A DNA stretch of 64,000 bases, taken from NCBI RefSeq assembly GCF_002874535.1, contig NZ_CP025025.1, forward strand, positions 1,349,526-1,413,525, written 5' to 3'. Below, piece by piece: positions 56,908-64,000 of this stretch (position 1 is its first letter; each line of letters begins with the position of its first letter). The DNA is from Mesobacillus jeotgali (GTDB lineage: Bacteria > Bacillota > Bacilli > Bacillales > Cytobacillaceae). The notes under the pieces are model-generated. The model saw only the letters and a list, made by a program, of their open reading frames with translations. It made no database searches and was not told the DNA's origin. Made by a program: the position numbers and the translations under genes.

Positions 56908-56933
56908 AGGCACTCATATTGGGTGCCTTTTTG
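56908..56933 (+). terminator. Terminator after ylbB
   Basis: AAGGCAC / GTGCCTT type stem around TCATATTGG, then TTTTTG. Confidence 0.75.
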
Positions 56934-57062
56934 TCATCCTTAATACGATTGTTCGAACATTTTGTAAGGGTTGTTGTTTGATTTTACAATAAGCAGACCG
57001 TATGTTAAAAGTAAGTTAATCAAGAAACCGCTAGAAATATGGCAATCCTTTAAGTACTTATA

Positions 57063-57077
57063 TTTTTTTTTTTTTTT
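57063..57077 (+). repeat. Homopolymer of 15 T upstream of ylbC
   Basis: Fifteen consecutive T, the longest mononucleotide run in the window, about 90-145 bases before the ylbC start. Length is likely to vary between cells or to be mis-sequenced. Confidence 0.85.
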
Positions 57078-57222
57078 GAGTCGGAAAGAACACTTCTATT
57101 AAAAAGAACCCTATAAATGATATAATAATTTCAAAAATCACTCATATAGTGATAGAGAGAGATTAGTGTCTTTTGACTCACATCGGTGTGGCTTGCCATA
57201 CTCAAAAGAAGGGGGGATCTAC

Positions 57223-58299
57223 CTGCGAAACATTTTTAGGATTTTAATTTTTGCCGCAATCTTTTTACTTATTGGTTTATACATGGGATTTAACAAGGAA
57301 GATACTGACGAATTGGTAATTGAACAGAAGTTGATCCCTAAAGAGGATGAATCTCTCGACAAGGATATCGATGAACAAAATATTAGTGAGGGCATTGACC
57401 AGCCTGAACAGGGAGTTGGTTCCCTATTAGGTAAGGACATCAATTCTCTTAAGGCTAAATTAGGTGAACCATCCAGGGTAGACCTTTCAGCCTATGGCTT
57501 CCATTGGTGGATTTTTAACAACGACCTTGATCAATATATCCAGGCTGGTGTCCTGAACGGCAAGGTTGTGACCGCTTACGGCATCGGCCCTTCGGTTAAT
57601 GTACAACCATTTAAAATTGGACAGCCAATCGAAGAAATCTTTTCAATGAACGTGATTGAGCCTGATGTTACGTTTGAATATAATGGAAGTTCCTATAAAT
57701 TCGAGCTTTCCGAGCAGGATATGAACACACGACCCATTATAAAAATGGGTGAATACTTTGTACAGCTTTATATTGATAAATTCACTAGTTCTGTCTCAAG
57801 CATCCGATATATGGACAAGGAAACGATCGTCAAGCAGCGTCCATACGAAATGGTCTACAGGGGGACTCTGTTAGAACCACCGGTATTATCAGAAGGAGAT
57901 TGGGTCAGGATTGAGGCTGGTCTCGAAAAACAGATCCTGGACATTACTAATACAATTAGATTAAGGCACGATCTGCCAACGCTGGAGTGGGATGAAAAAA
58001 CGGCAGAAGTCGCATATGCCCATAGCAAGGATATGGCAATTGAAGACTATTTTTCGCATGAGTCGGAGAAATTTGGCGATTTATCGGAAAGGCTAAATGC
58101 AGCGGAGATCTTGTACCAAGTGGCTGGGGAAAACATCGCAGCTAATTATACAGATGGACCAGCAGTTGTCGAGGGATGGCTGAATAGTGAAACCCACCGT
58201 GAAGCGTTATTGAATGAGGAATTTTCGCATCTTGGAGTAGGGGTATATCAGATGCATTATACCCAGAACTTCTTGAAAATGTGGGAGCAACAACAGTAA
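57223..58299 (+). CDS. ylbC: CAP-domain protein YlbC
   Basis: A 358-residue membrane-anchored protein. A helix at about 4-22 (FRILIFAAIFLLIGLYMG) is followed by an acidic linker, a CAP-associated N-terminal domain (about 70-200, LLGKDINSLKAKLGEPSRVD) and a CAP/SCP domain (about 230-355; HSKDMAIEDYFSH, GENIAANY, HREALLNEEFSHLGVGV). Extracellular role unknown. The best binding site, GGGGGG, is 6 bases before CTG 57223, which suggests a rare CTG start; the nearest ordinary start is GTG 57166, with a poor site. Confidence 0.85.
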   Translation: MRNIFRILIFAAIFLLIGLYMGFNKEDTDELVIEQKLIPKEDESLDKDIDEQNISEGIDQPEQGVGSLLGKDINSLKAKLGEPSRVDLSAYGFHWWIFNNDLDQYIQAGVLNGKVVTAYGIGPSVNVQPFKIGQPIEEIFSMNVIEPDVTFEYNGSSYKFELSEQDMNTRPIIKMGEYFVQLYIDKFTSSVSSIRYMDKETIVKQRPYEMVYRGTLLEPPVLSEGDWVRIEAGLEKQILDITNTIRLRHDLPTLEWDEKTAEVAYAHSKDMAIEDYFSHESEKFGDLSERLNAAEILYQVAGENIAANYTDGPAVVEGWLNSETHREALLNEEFSHLGVGVYQMHYTQNFLKMWEQQQ

Positions 58300-58330
58300 T
58301 TGCTATTTTACATCATTCATTATGTACAGC

Positions 58331-58364
58331 GAAGGAGCATGCCCCAAGAGGTCATGCTCCTTCG
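58331..58364 (+). terminator. Terminator after ylbC
   Basis: GAAGGAGCATG / CATGCTCCTTC stem with an 11-base loop; weak T tail. Confidence 0.75.
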
Positions 58365-58378
58365 TTCTGCTTTCATGA

Positions 58379-58586
58379 TAGAAAGTATAAATTTTACTTT
58401 GAGAACTGTCCAGCTCCAGCACCTAGCCAGTTTTCATCCATGAGTTTGCTTCCTCGAGTATCTTGCGAGAAGCGTTAGCTTTGAGCAGCTCGAGACGTTT
58501 CGGTCCGTCCACTGAAGTCAAAGAACGACTTCAATGGGCTGCCCTCCAACGCTTGTCGGGGCTGACCAAGGCGCTTACGCTTTTCT
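58379..58586. repeat. Modular GC-rich repeat, copy D
   Basis: Blocks in order: GTCCAGCTCCAGCACCTAG, CCAGTTTTCATCC, ATCTTGCGAGAAGCGTTAG, CTCGAGACGTTTCGGTCCG, the GAAGTC-N7-GACTTC hairpin, and GCTTGTCGGGGCTGACC...GCGCTTACGCTTTTC. The end overlaps the last codons of the converging minus-strand gene, contributing AGAAAAGCG and the TAA stop. Confidence 0.85.
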
Positions 58587-58931
58587 TATTGTCCTATTGA
58601 TTGAAAAGTAACCTTGCTTCCAATTGCCGTATAGATGTACCAGTTCCCCTTCTTTGAATCGAGGCGGGATTGCCCCTTTCCTCAATGGAGTCACTTTTTT
58701 TACGCTTATCTCCTTTAAGCCAGTGTTTATCCTCAGCACCGTTATATGGTTATACCGATGATAATAATATCGTTCTCTATATTCATTAACCTCTATGATT
58801 TTTCCGCTCACGATCGCTTCCTCAGGAATATTCTCCAGTTTGATCCATTCCTGATAATTCGCCTGCATTTCTTTTTTCGTCAACCAATAAAAATAGGCAA
58901 GGACAATCGGAATCGCAATTGCTGTTACCAT
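58575..58931 (-). CDS. Small N-terminally anchored membrane protein
   Basis: A 118-residue protein with one N-terminal helix (TAIAIPIVLAYFYWLT) and a charged, tyrosine-rich beta-type domain (SGKIIEVNEYRERYYYHRYNHITVLRI, LVHLYGNWKQGYFSINRT). No family recognised. Its last codons (R-K-A) and stop lie in repeat copy D, so the original C-terminus may have been replaced. It starts 6 bases after the thioesterase gene and is co-transcribed with it. Confidence 0.7.
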   Translation of the reverse strand: MVTAIAIPIVLAYFYWLTKKEMQANYQEWIKLENIPEEAIVSGKIIEVNEYRERYYYHRYNHITVLRINTGLKEISVKKVTPLRKGAIPPRFKEGELVHLYGNWKQGYFSINRTIRKA

Positions 58932-58937
58932 TGATGA

Positions 58938-59435
58938 TCACCTTATTTGTGCTGTTTTTTTTACAACAAAGAAGCTTCCGGAAGAGTGAGCGATCTTTCT
59001 GCCATCGGACCTGAATACATCAGCTTCAAGGACAACAGTACTTCTTCCTTTATGGATCAGTGTGGCTTTACAATGAAGATTGTCGCCAATCCCTGGCGCA
59101 AGATAATGGATGTTAATTTGTGACGTGACAGCTGCGTAACCTTCTGGCAGCAGCTTATTCGCAAGTGTTCCCATGGCTGTGTCGAGTATCGTGGCTGTAA
59201 AACCGCCATGTACGATGCCAAGAGTATTATCGAGTACATTTGTAATCGGAATATCAATTTCACACGTTTCATGATCGAGTCTCCTATCCATATGCAGAAG
59301 GCCGTCAATATACGTACTGTTTTTTCCGCTTAATTTATTTCTCACTCCGGATAATACCGTTTTAAGGGCTTCAAGTTCCTGCTCGTCTGATAACGAGATG
59401 CATTCGTCTAAAAGCTGGTGCAATTCTTTTTCCAC
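58938..59435 (-). CDS. PaaI-type hotdog thioesterase
   Basis: A 165-residue acyl-CoA thioesterase of the PaaI/4HBT hotdog fold. The catalytic region is NTLGIVHGGFTATILDTAMGTLAN (HGG with the downstream Asp), followed by AVTSQINIHYLAPG and LHCKATLIHKGRSTVVLEADVF. An N-terminal helical extension of about 45 residues precedes it. GTG start after AGAGGTAA. Substrate chain unknown. Confidence 0.85.
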   Translation of the reverse strand: MEKELHQLLDECISLSDEQELEALKTVLSGVRNKLSGKNSTYIDGLLHMDRRLDHETCEIDIPITNVLDNTLGIVHGGFTATILDTAMGTLANKLLPEGYAAVTSQINIHYLAPGIGDNLHCKATLIHKGRSTVVLEADVFRSDGRKIAHSSGSFFVVKKTAQIR

Positions 59436-59639
59436 TATACTATTACCTCTTTCTGAATGGCTCTGTTCCTATTATTTCGAATGAATATCATTATTGTAAA
59501 AAAAGCCATCTTATAATCTGTTCTTTATTTTAACACTTTGGCTCTTTTAAAGCACAAGGTTGACTTCTGAAATTCCTCACCAATTATAATCATTTTCATA
59601 TGCTATTATAGGCATTTGTTACACTGTGAGGTGAAAGTT

Positions 59640-60035
59640 ATGGCCAAAAAGAAACTTCATCCCTCTGTTGAGAAATTCAAGGAATTCGTGAAAGCCCACC
59701 CTGAGCTCGTGCAGGAAGTAAGGAAGGGGAACACAACCTGGCAGGAAATGTACGAAGATTGGTACCTGCTTGGTGAAGATGATCCAAAATGGACTAACAA
59801 GAGCAATAATGACAAGGACGAAAAAAGCGAAGAAAAGAAAACCGATTGGATAGGGACGATCATGGGTGCTGTTAAAAATATGGATCCTGAACAGGTTCAA
59901 GGACAAATCCATAACATAAGCCAGGCACTCGGGGCGATTCAGGGCGTGCTTTCCCAGTTCCAGGGAAGCAAAGGCGGACAGCAGGCATCTAAAGGTTCAG
60001 GACCTGCACATCCTTTCTCATTCAGGCAGGATTAG
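59640..60035 (+). CDS. ylbD: YlbD-like spore coat protein
   Basis: A 131-residue charged protein: KKKLHPSVEKFKEFVKAHPELVQEVRKG at the start, TWQEMYEDWYLLGEDDPKW, a Lys/Glu/Asp linker, and a glutamine-rich end (QVQGQIHNISQALGAIQGVLSQFQG). It matches the YlbD family, reported in the spore coat. ATG 59640 follows GAGGTGA. Forms an operon with ylbE, 14 bases away. Confidence 0.87.
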   Translation: MAKKKLHPSVEKFKEFVKAHPELVQEVRKGNTTWQEMYEDWYLLGEDDPKWTNKSNNDKDEKSEEKKTDWIGTIMGAVKNMDPEQVQGQIHNISQALGAIQGVLSQFQGSKGGQQASKGSGPAHPFSFRQD

Positions 60036-60049
60036 AATGGAGGCTAACA

Positions 60050-60289
60050 ATGCGTAAAGATGTCATGGAGCAATTACGAACGAATAAAGAGTTGATAGAG
60101 TTCGTCCGAGCCCAGCCCCACTGGTACAGGAAGCTGAGCAGGGACCCAAGGGACATTTATTCTGCGCAGATCGCCGCGCTGCACCATTTTGAAAAAACGA
60201 TCCCTCATAAGGTTCAGAAATTCTCCAACAATGTCCAGATGGCATCGATGATGATGCACATGTTCTCTAGCATGAATTCCCAATCATGA
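60050..60289 (+). CDS. ylbE: YlbE-like protein
   Basis: A 79-residue helical protein: LRTNKELIEFVRAQPHWYRKLSRDP and a methionine-rich end (MASMMMHMFSSMN). It fits the YlbE-like family known only in spore-forming Bacillales. ATG follows AATGGAGG. Function unknown. Confidence 0.88.
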   Translation: MRKDVMEQLRTNKELIEFVRAQPHWYRKLSRDPRDIYSAQIAALHHFEKTIPHKVQKFSNNVQMASMMMHMFSSMNSQS

Positions 60290-60321
60290 CAAAGCTTTCC
60301 TCTGAATGAGGAAAGCTTTGC
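60290..60321 (+). terminator. Terminator after ylbD-ylbE
   Basis: CAAAGCTTTCCTC / GAGGAAAGCTTTG stem around TGAAT. Confidence 0.8.
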
Positions 60322-60435
60322 TAGCTTTTAGAAGTGGACTAAGCAGGCATGCCAGAGGTTTTAGATGATGACGGCTGGAAAGTTTAGCTTTTCTGGCAGT
60401 TTCATGGTAAAATGAGGTTCGGAGGTGAGCCAGCA

Positions 60436-60879
60436 TTGCTTGCTGTTACATCAGAAAGAGTACTATTATTGGAAGAAGCTGAACAGTTAGTCAGCATGAT
60501 TTTACAATCTGATATTGCCGAGTATTATCGGGAATGTTTATATAATGTTAAAAATAATCCGGAGACACAAAGGAAGGTTCGTGAATTTGTGGATATGAAG
60601 GAACGCTATGAAGAGGTTCAGCGTTTCGGAAAGTACCATCCTGACTACAAGGAAATTATGGGCAAGCTCCGGATTGTAAAAAGAGAGCTGGACATGGATG
60701 AAGTTATTTCTGAATTCAAGAAAGCGGAAAATGACTTACAGAGCCTGCTTGATGAGGTTAGTGTGATCATCGGCAGATCCGTTTCAGAGAGCGTGAAGGT
60801 TCCTACCGGAAATCCATTCTTCGAAAGCTCTTGCGGAGGCGGTTGTGGCAGCGGAGGAAGCTGTGGGTGCTCTGCTTAG
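60436..60879 (+). CDS. ylbF: RicF (YlbF), subunit of the RicAFT iron-sulfur complex
   Basis: A 147-residue protein: helical YlbF domain (about 8-125, LEEAEQLVSMILQSDIAEYYRECL and YEEVQRFGKYHPDYKEIMGKL) and a Cys-rich tail with five Cys in CGGGCGSGGSCGC plus one before. In B. subtilis RicA, RicF and RicT form a complex with two 4Fe-4S clusters which acts with RNase Y in mRNA maturation and affects sporulation, competence and biofilm. TTG 60436 lies 7 bases after GGAGGTGA; the frame from ATG 60412 has no such site. Confidence 0.92.
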   Translation: MLAVTSERVLLLEEAEQLVSMILQSDIAEYYRECLYNVKNNPETQRKVREFVDMKERYEEVQRFGKYHPDYKEIMGKLRIVKRELDMDEVISEFKKAENDLQSLLDEVSVIIGRSVSESVKVPTGNPFFESSCGGGCGSGGSCGCSA

Positions 60880-61047
60880 ATTTACGACAAAAAGCATGGG
60901 GATGCCCATGCTTTTTTCTTTTGATTTTAGCTTTGCTTGAGACTGATGTTTATTTTAGACTTGGTAAAATGGGATTGATTATTGAAAAAACTGGTTTTTG
61001 TGTGCTAGACTAGTACAAAGCAAACGTTTACCGAAGGGGAAAAGAAT

Positions 61048-61323
61048 ATGATAGGACAGAGGCAGGGAATCATCGTCTGGCTGTATTCATTAAAGCAAGC
61101 CAAGATGCTCAGAAGATTTGGAAATGTTCATTTTGTCTCGAAGAAATTGAAATATGCAGTGATTTACTGCAATCTCGATGAGGCAGAGGCACTGATGGAA
61201 AAAATCAGTTCATATTCGTTTGTTAAAAAGGTGGAACCTTCCTATAAACCATTCTTAAAGATGGAATTCGAAAACTCTTCCCCTGATAAGGCAAAAGAAT
61301 ATGATTATAAGATGGGAATATAG
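61048..61323 (+). CDS. ylbG: YlbG family protein (UPF0298)
   Basis: A 91-residue ferredoxin-like-fold protein: [38 protein letters not shown] and a C-terminal [13 protein letters not shown]. It fits UPF0298/DUF2129 (B. subtilis YlbG), located after ylbF as expected. AAGGGGAAAAG precedes the ATG. Function unknown. Confidence 0.9.
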   Translation: MIGQRQGIIVWLYSLKQAKMLRRFGNVHFVSKKLKYAVIYCNLDEAEALMEKISSYSFVKKVEPSYKPFLKMEFENSSPDKAKEYDYKMGI

Positions 61324-61353
61324 AGGCCGTGTCAGAATATCACATGGGAATAG

Positions 61354-61387
61354 AAAAAGGTGAGGAGAGCCCTCACCTTTTTTATTT
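61354..61387 (+). terminator. Terminator after ylbG
   Basis: AAAAAGGTGAGG / CCTCACCTTTTT stem around AGAGC with a T run. Confidence 0.88.
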
Positions 61388-61396
61388 TTAGAACAG

Positions 61397-61547
61397 AAAG
61401 TATAGATTTTTTACACTTAGATTAGTGTCTAGCTCCAGCGCCTAGCCCCTCGAGTCGCTTCAGTCCGCCCAATGAAGTCAAAGAACGACTTCGCCGGTCG
61501 GCCTTCCAGCGCTTGTCGGGGCTGACCAAGGCGCTTGCGCTTTTCTT
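61397..61547. repeat. Modular GC-rich repeat, copy E (minimal form)
   Basis: The shortest copy, about 150 bases: GTGTCTAGCTCCAGCGCC, CTCGAGTCGCTTCAGTCCG, hairpin GAAGTC-N7-GACTTC, CGGTCGGCCTTCCAGCGC, and GCTTGTCGGGG...GCGCTTGCGCTTTTC. It lacks the CCAGTTTTCATCC and ATCTTGCGAGAAG module present in A, C and D. Its end touches the stop codon of the next minus-strand gene. Confidence 0.88.
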
Positions 61548-61935
61548 ATTGCAGCGGCGGAATATAGTGGTTCAGCCTTAAAATCCCAATAAGATGTTGA
61601 TAGTACAATTCTGTTTCGGGGAACATCGTTGATGGTTTAGCATCAAATTCTATGATTGTTTTGCCCAGTTCCGCAGCCAATTCTGCAAACATGTCGAAGC
61701 GTTTGTTCTTAAGGACATGAGGGTTTGGAATACCCTCTCTGCAGACATATAGCGCCTGGAATTTCCCTGGGTGTGTTGGCTTTAGCACAACGACAAGGGA
61801 AGTTACATCCTTCGCATTTATTTTTGTATGAATTGCCATCAAGTGCATCAATCGATGCTGGTTCGCCCTGGCGGTTTCTATCAATTCGTAAAGATCCGAA
61901 TAACCTTCTCCAAGCTCGATAAATCGTTGAATCAA
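61546..61935 (-). CDS. Conserved hypothetical protein near ylbG
   Basis: A 129-residue soluble protein: MIQRFIELGEGYSDLYELIETARANQHRLMHLMAI, SLVVVLKPTHPGKFQALYVCREGIP and FDAKPSTMFPETELYYQHLIGILRLNHYIP. I recall relatives in Bacillus labelled only as hypothetical, sometimes misnamed as a kinase; there is no kinase motif. AAGGGGTAA precedes the ATG. Repeat E abuts its stop codon. Confidence 0.78.
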   Translation of the reverse strand: MIQRFIELGEGYSDLYELIETARANQHRLMHLMAIHTKINAKDVTSLVVVLKPTHPGKFQALYVCREGIPNPHVLKNKRFDMFAELAAELGKTIIEFDAKPSTMFPETELYYQHLIGILRLNHYIPPLQ

Positions 61936-62102
61936 TCTGAATTACCCCTTCCAACTTATCTTCCATCATACTTTACCATTTGTGGTCATGAATTTGAAGA
62001 GTTTGTCAGATTCGATTTTTTCTTGTGATTTTAAAATTTTATCTTACTCTCGAGCTTTGTATTTGCTATTTTATAGTAGTAGAGAGATTGGAGAGTAATA
62101 CA

Positions 62103-63494
62103 ATGAAGAAAGTTTCATTCCTGTTGACCACAGGATTATTCATAATTATTTGCGTTGCTGTCATTTGGCAATGGAGCGCTTTTCAACAAAAAAACGACAA
62201 ACCATCTAAATCAGAGGGAGATATATCTCTCATTGTATCGGTGAAGGTGGAACAGGACGAGCTTCAAGTGAAGCAGACATTTGATAATCTTAAAATGAAC
62301 CAACAATATCATGCAATCATCCCGGCGCAGGCTATAGAGGTCAATTGCACAGATGCAGAAGGGGATACATGCAAGGAAGAACATAAGCCAAAAGGGAATA
62401 AGATGCATTTTGAATACACGATAAAATCCGGACCCGGGCTTTCGATACTCTTGAATGATTGGATGATTGTTCTGAAGGATGCCGAGATCAAAAAGACGAG
62501 AATCGAGATAGTAGACCAATATTATAAAAGGGGCACATGGTCCGCCGGAATCCCGTTGAAGGGCTATAAGCAAACGGAGTTGCTGCACTATTATGTTTTT
62601 GAAGGAGAGAATTCAACTCCTTCGCTATATTGGCAAGAGAAGCCCCTTATCAAACTGACAGGCCAAAAGGGAATCGATTATTATACCACTCAAAAGGAAC
62701 AGGTTATTTACAAGTTTGACAGTCTTGAGACCTTTTCTGACAATCACATATCTGTAGTGATCATCGATGGCAAAAGGGCTGTCCGGGGTAACGGGATCCT
62801 GCTGGCAGGGAACGAGTTGACCGATAAGGAGTTTGAGCATGGCTTGGCAGTGGCATTTTTGTCTTCGAAGTTTGGAACAGACGAGGAAGCAGAAGGATGG
62901 ATTCTTGAGGCATTGGCTTCACTGGTAACAAAGCAGGTGCCAGAAAATGAAAAGAGCAGGGCGATGGTTGAAGAGTTGGAAAAAAATTTGACTCCAGAAG
63001 AAATAGCTGCTTTTGTCACCTACTATTCCAAACAAGGGCATCTTAATGGCAACTCAATTGATGGGTATTTGTCTTCAATCAAAGGGATGGAATCGGACTT
63101 CTTTACAATGAACAGCCAAAAAAGGCCGGGGATTTTTCCATTACTTTTTACAGACGCAAGAAGCGTAATAGTTAATGGAGATAAAAAGGAAGAGCTGGCA
63201 GCTGTCATTAAAGGAGGTCAATACCTGTTTCCTTTAGTGCCGACTATGAATGCTTTAGGCTATGAAACAACATTAGGACCAGATTTATCAACACTCGAAA
63301 TTTCATCTGCGAACCATACGTACTACTTCAACCTAAAGAATAAAACATTCATTCATGGAGGCCAAACCTTCGGGCTTCTTGAGAACCCATTCCAGAACCT
63401 GAATGGTGATTTATATATGGGAAAGCACTGGTTAAATGCGATTTTTAAAGTGCAGGTTTCGGAAAGTGAAGAATCGATCACTCTCGGATTATAG
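62103..63494 (+). CDS. Membrane-anchored protein with C-terminal stalk domain
   Basis: A 463-residue protein: one N-terminal helix (SFLLTTGLFIIICVAVIW, residues 4-21), an extracytoplasmic beta-rich region (about 35-210), a helical region (about 215-340), and a C-terminal part resembling the copper amine oxidase N-terminal (stalk) domain (about 345-463: SVIVNGDKKEELAAVIKGGQYLFPLVPTMNALGYE, FIHGGQTFGLLENPF). ATG 62103 follows GGAGAG. I know no B. subtilis equivalent between ylbG and ylbH. Possible cell-wall or surface protein. Confidence 0.75.
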   Translation: MKKVSFLLTTGLFIIICVAVIWQWSAFQQKNDKPSKSEGDISLIVSVKVEQDELQVKQTFDNLKMNQQYHAIIPAQAIEVNCTDAEGDTCKEEHKPKGNKMHFEYTIKSGPGLSILLNDWMIVLKDAEIKKTRIEIVDQYYKRGTWSAGIPLKGYKQTELLHYYVFEGENSTPSLYWQEKPLIKLTGQKGIDYYTTQKEQVIYKFDSLETFSDNHISVVIIDGKRAVRGNGILLAGNELTDKEFEHGLAVAFLSSKFGTDEEAEGWILEALASLVTKQVPENEKSRAMVEELEKNLTPEEIAAFVTYYSKQGHLNGNSIDGYLSSIKGMESDFFTMNSQKRPGIFPLLFTDARSVIVNGDKKEELAAVIKGGQYLFPLVPTMNALGYETTLGPDLSTLEISSANHTYYFNLKNKTFIHGGQTFGLLENPFQNLNGDLYMGKHWLNAIFKVQVSESEESITLGL

Positions 63495-63526
63495 GATTTA
63501 TAAGACCATTATTAAGGCAAAAAAAA

Positions 63527-63547
63527 GCCCTGCAGTTTCTGCAGGGT
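63527..63547 (+). terminator. Hairpin after the stalk-domain gene
   Basis: GCCCTGCAG / CTGCAGGGT type stem (eight pairs) around TTT, followed by CCTTCT. It may end the stalk-domain transcript or be the first stem of the rsmD leader. Confidence 0.6.
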
Positions 63548-63667
63548 CCTTCTATATCCTGTCAACAGGATAGAAGGCAAAGGGAGAGGAGAAACCGGAG
63601 GAAGAACTTATGGGGAAACGTAAGTCTTCTCCGCGGTTGGCAACAACATCCTCAAATTGATGTTGTT
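63548..63667 (+). ncRNA. Structured leader upstream of rsmD (ylbH RNA motif)
   Basis: Three successive stems: 63548-63577 (CCTTCTA and TCCTG pairing with CAGGATAGAAGG around TCAA), 63593-63637 (a long imperfect stem from AACCG to CGGTT), and 63642-63667 (AACAACATC / GATGTTGTT). It lies about 125 bases before rsmD (ylbH), where the conserved ylbH leader motif (Rfam) is known in Bacillus. Function and ligand of that motif are not known. A 16-codon frame starting in the loop of the second stem is described as a finding. Confidence 0.65.
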
Positions 63668-63791
63668 AATCATCATTATTTCCACATTAGGAAGGGATAT
63701 ACACTTTTTTGGTTAATTTTTTATATGTGTGGTAGGATAAGGGAGTAATTTACATACTATTGAAAAGCTACATGATTGAGGAGTACATAAT

Positions 63792-64000
63792 ATGAGAGTT
63801 GTTTCAGGTGATTTGAAGGGCCGCGTTTTGAAAGCGGTACCCGGAACGTCAACGCGACCTACCACTGATAAAGTAAAGGAAGCGCTGTTCAATATGATTG
63901 GGCCGTATTTTACAGGAGGATGGGGCCTGGATTTATTTGCTGGAAGCGGAGGACTTGGAATCGAAGCGCTAAGCAGGGGTCTGGATAAAGTTGTTTTTGT
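63792..64000 (+). CDS. rsmD: 16S rRNA (guanine966-N2)-methyltransferase RsmD, 5' part
   Basis: The first 69 codons of RsmD (B. subtilis YlbH): [18 protein letters not shown], the [17 protein letters not shown] block typical of the family, and the S-adenosylmethionine motif [18 protein letters not shown]. It methylates N2 of G966 in 16S rRNA of the 30S subunit. ATG follows TTGAGGAG. The gene runs out of the window; coaD would be expected next. Confidence 0.93.
   Translation, partial: MRVVSGDLKGRVLKAVPGTSTRPTTDKVKEALFNMIGPYFTGGWGLDLFAGSGGLGIEALSRGLDKVVF

Overview
The window is a 64 kb stretch of a low-to-moderate GC Firmicutes chromosome, almost certainly a Bacillaceae member outside the B. 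subtilis species group. The gene order follows the B. subtilis ykuJ-to-ylbH segment very closely: ykuJ, ykuL/darB, ccpC, dapH-dapL, ykuV; rnjA-rpoY, ykrA, def, ykyA, pdhABCD, the SR1 RNA, speA, yktA, yktB, suhB; ylaF, typA, ylaH, ylaI, ylaJ, ylaK, ylaL, ylaN, ftsW; ctaA, ctaB-ctaF, ctaG; ylbB, ylbC, ylbD, ylbE, ylbF, ylbG and the start of ylbH/rsmD. Proteins with spore-associated families (YlaJ/YhcN, YjcZ, YlbD) point to a spore former. No rRNA, tRNA, phage, IS transposase or CRISPR locus was seen.

Region by region. 1-9.3 kb: small membrane and secreted proteins, an MBL hydrolase-glutaredoxin pair, the c-di-AMP receptor DarB, an MFS exporter, CcpC, the acetylase-branch lysine/DAP genes and the thioredoxin-like YkuV. 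9.3-14.9 kb: a 52-bp tandem array, a gene fragment, a heterodimeric ABC exporter whose second gene looks frameshifted near its 5' end, and a DUF4349 lipoprotein. 14.9-26.1 kb: RNase J1 with RNA polymerase epsilon, a new 23-codon ORF, a HAD phosphatase, peptide deformylase, a YjcZ peptide, YkyA and the pyruvate dehydrogenase operon. 26.1-35.4 kb: lipoproteins, a polysaccharide deacetylase, the SR1 dual-function RNA with its SR1P peptide, SpeA, a nitronate monooxygenase-like enzyme, and SuhB with a GNAT. 35.4-44.5 kb: TypA, the yla genes and FtsW. 44.5-52.2 kb: haem A synthesis and the caa3 oxidase, with a ResD-like site in the ctaA-ctaB gap; the pyruvate carboxylase gene that B. subtilis carries between ftsW and ctaA is missing. 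52.2-64 kb: DUF420, Eis-like GNAT, AI-2E permease, the ylb genes and a structured leader in front of rsmD.

The most unusual content is intergenic. Three arrays (about 9.30-9.64, 18.32-18.54 and 38.35-38.87 kb) have an exact 52-bp period. Two of them belong to unrelated sequence families, yet both keep the same skeleton, TGTC-N19-GACA-N25, in strict register. Separately, five copies of a modular GC-rich repeat occur; four of them start immediately after the stop codon of a gene and in the same orientation as that gene, and one supplies the gene's last codons and stop. Start codons were moved from the longest reading frame wherever a Shine-Dalgarno sequence gave a better choice.
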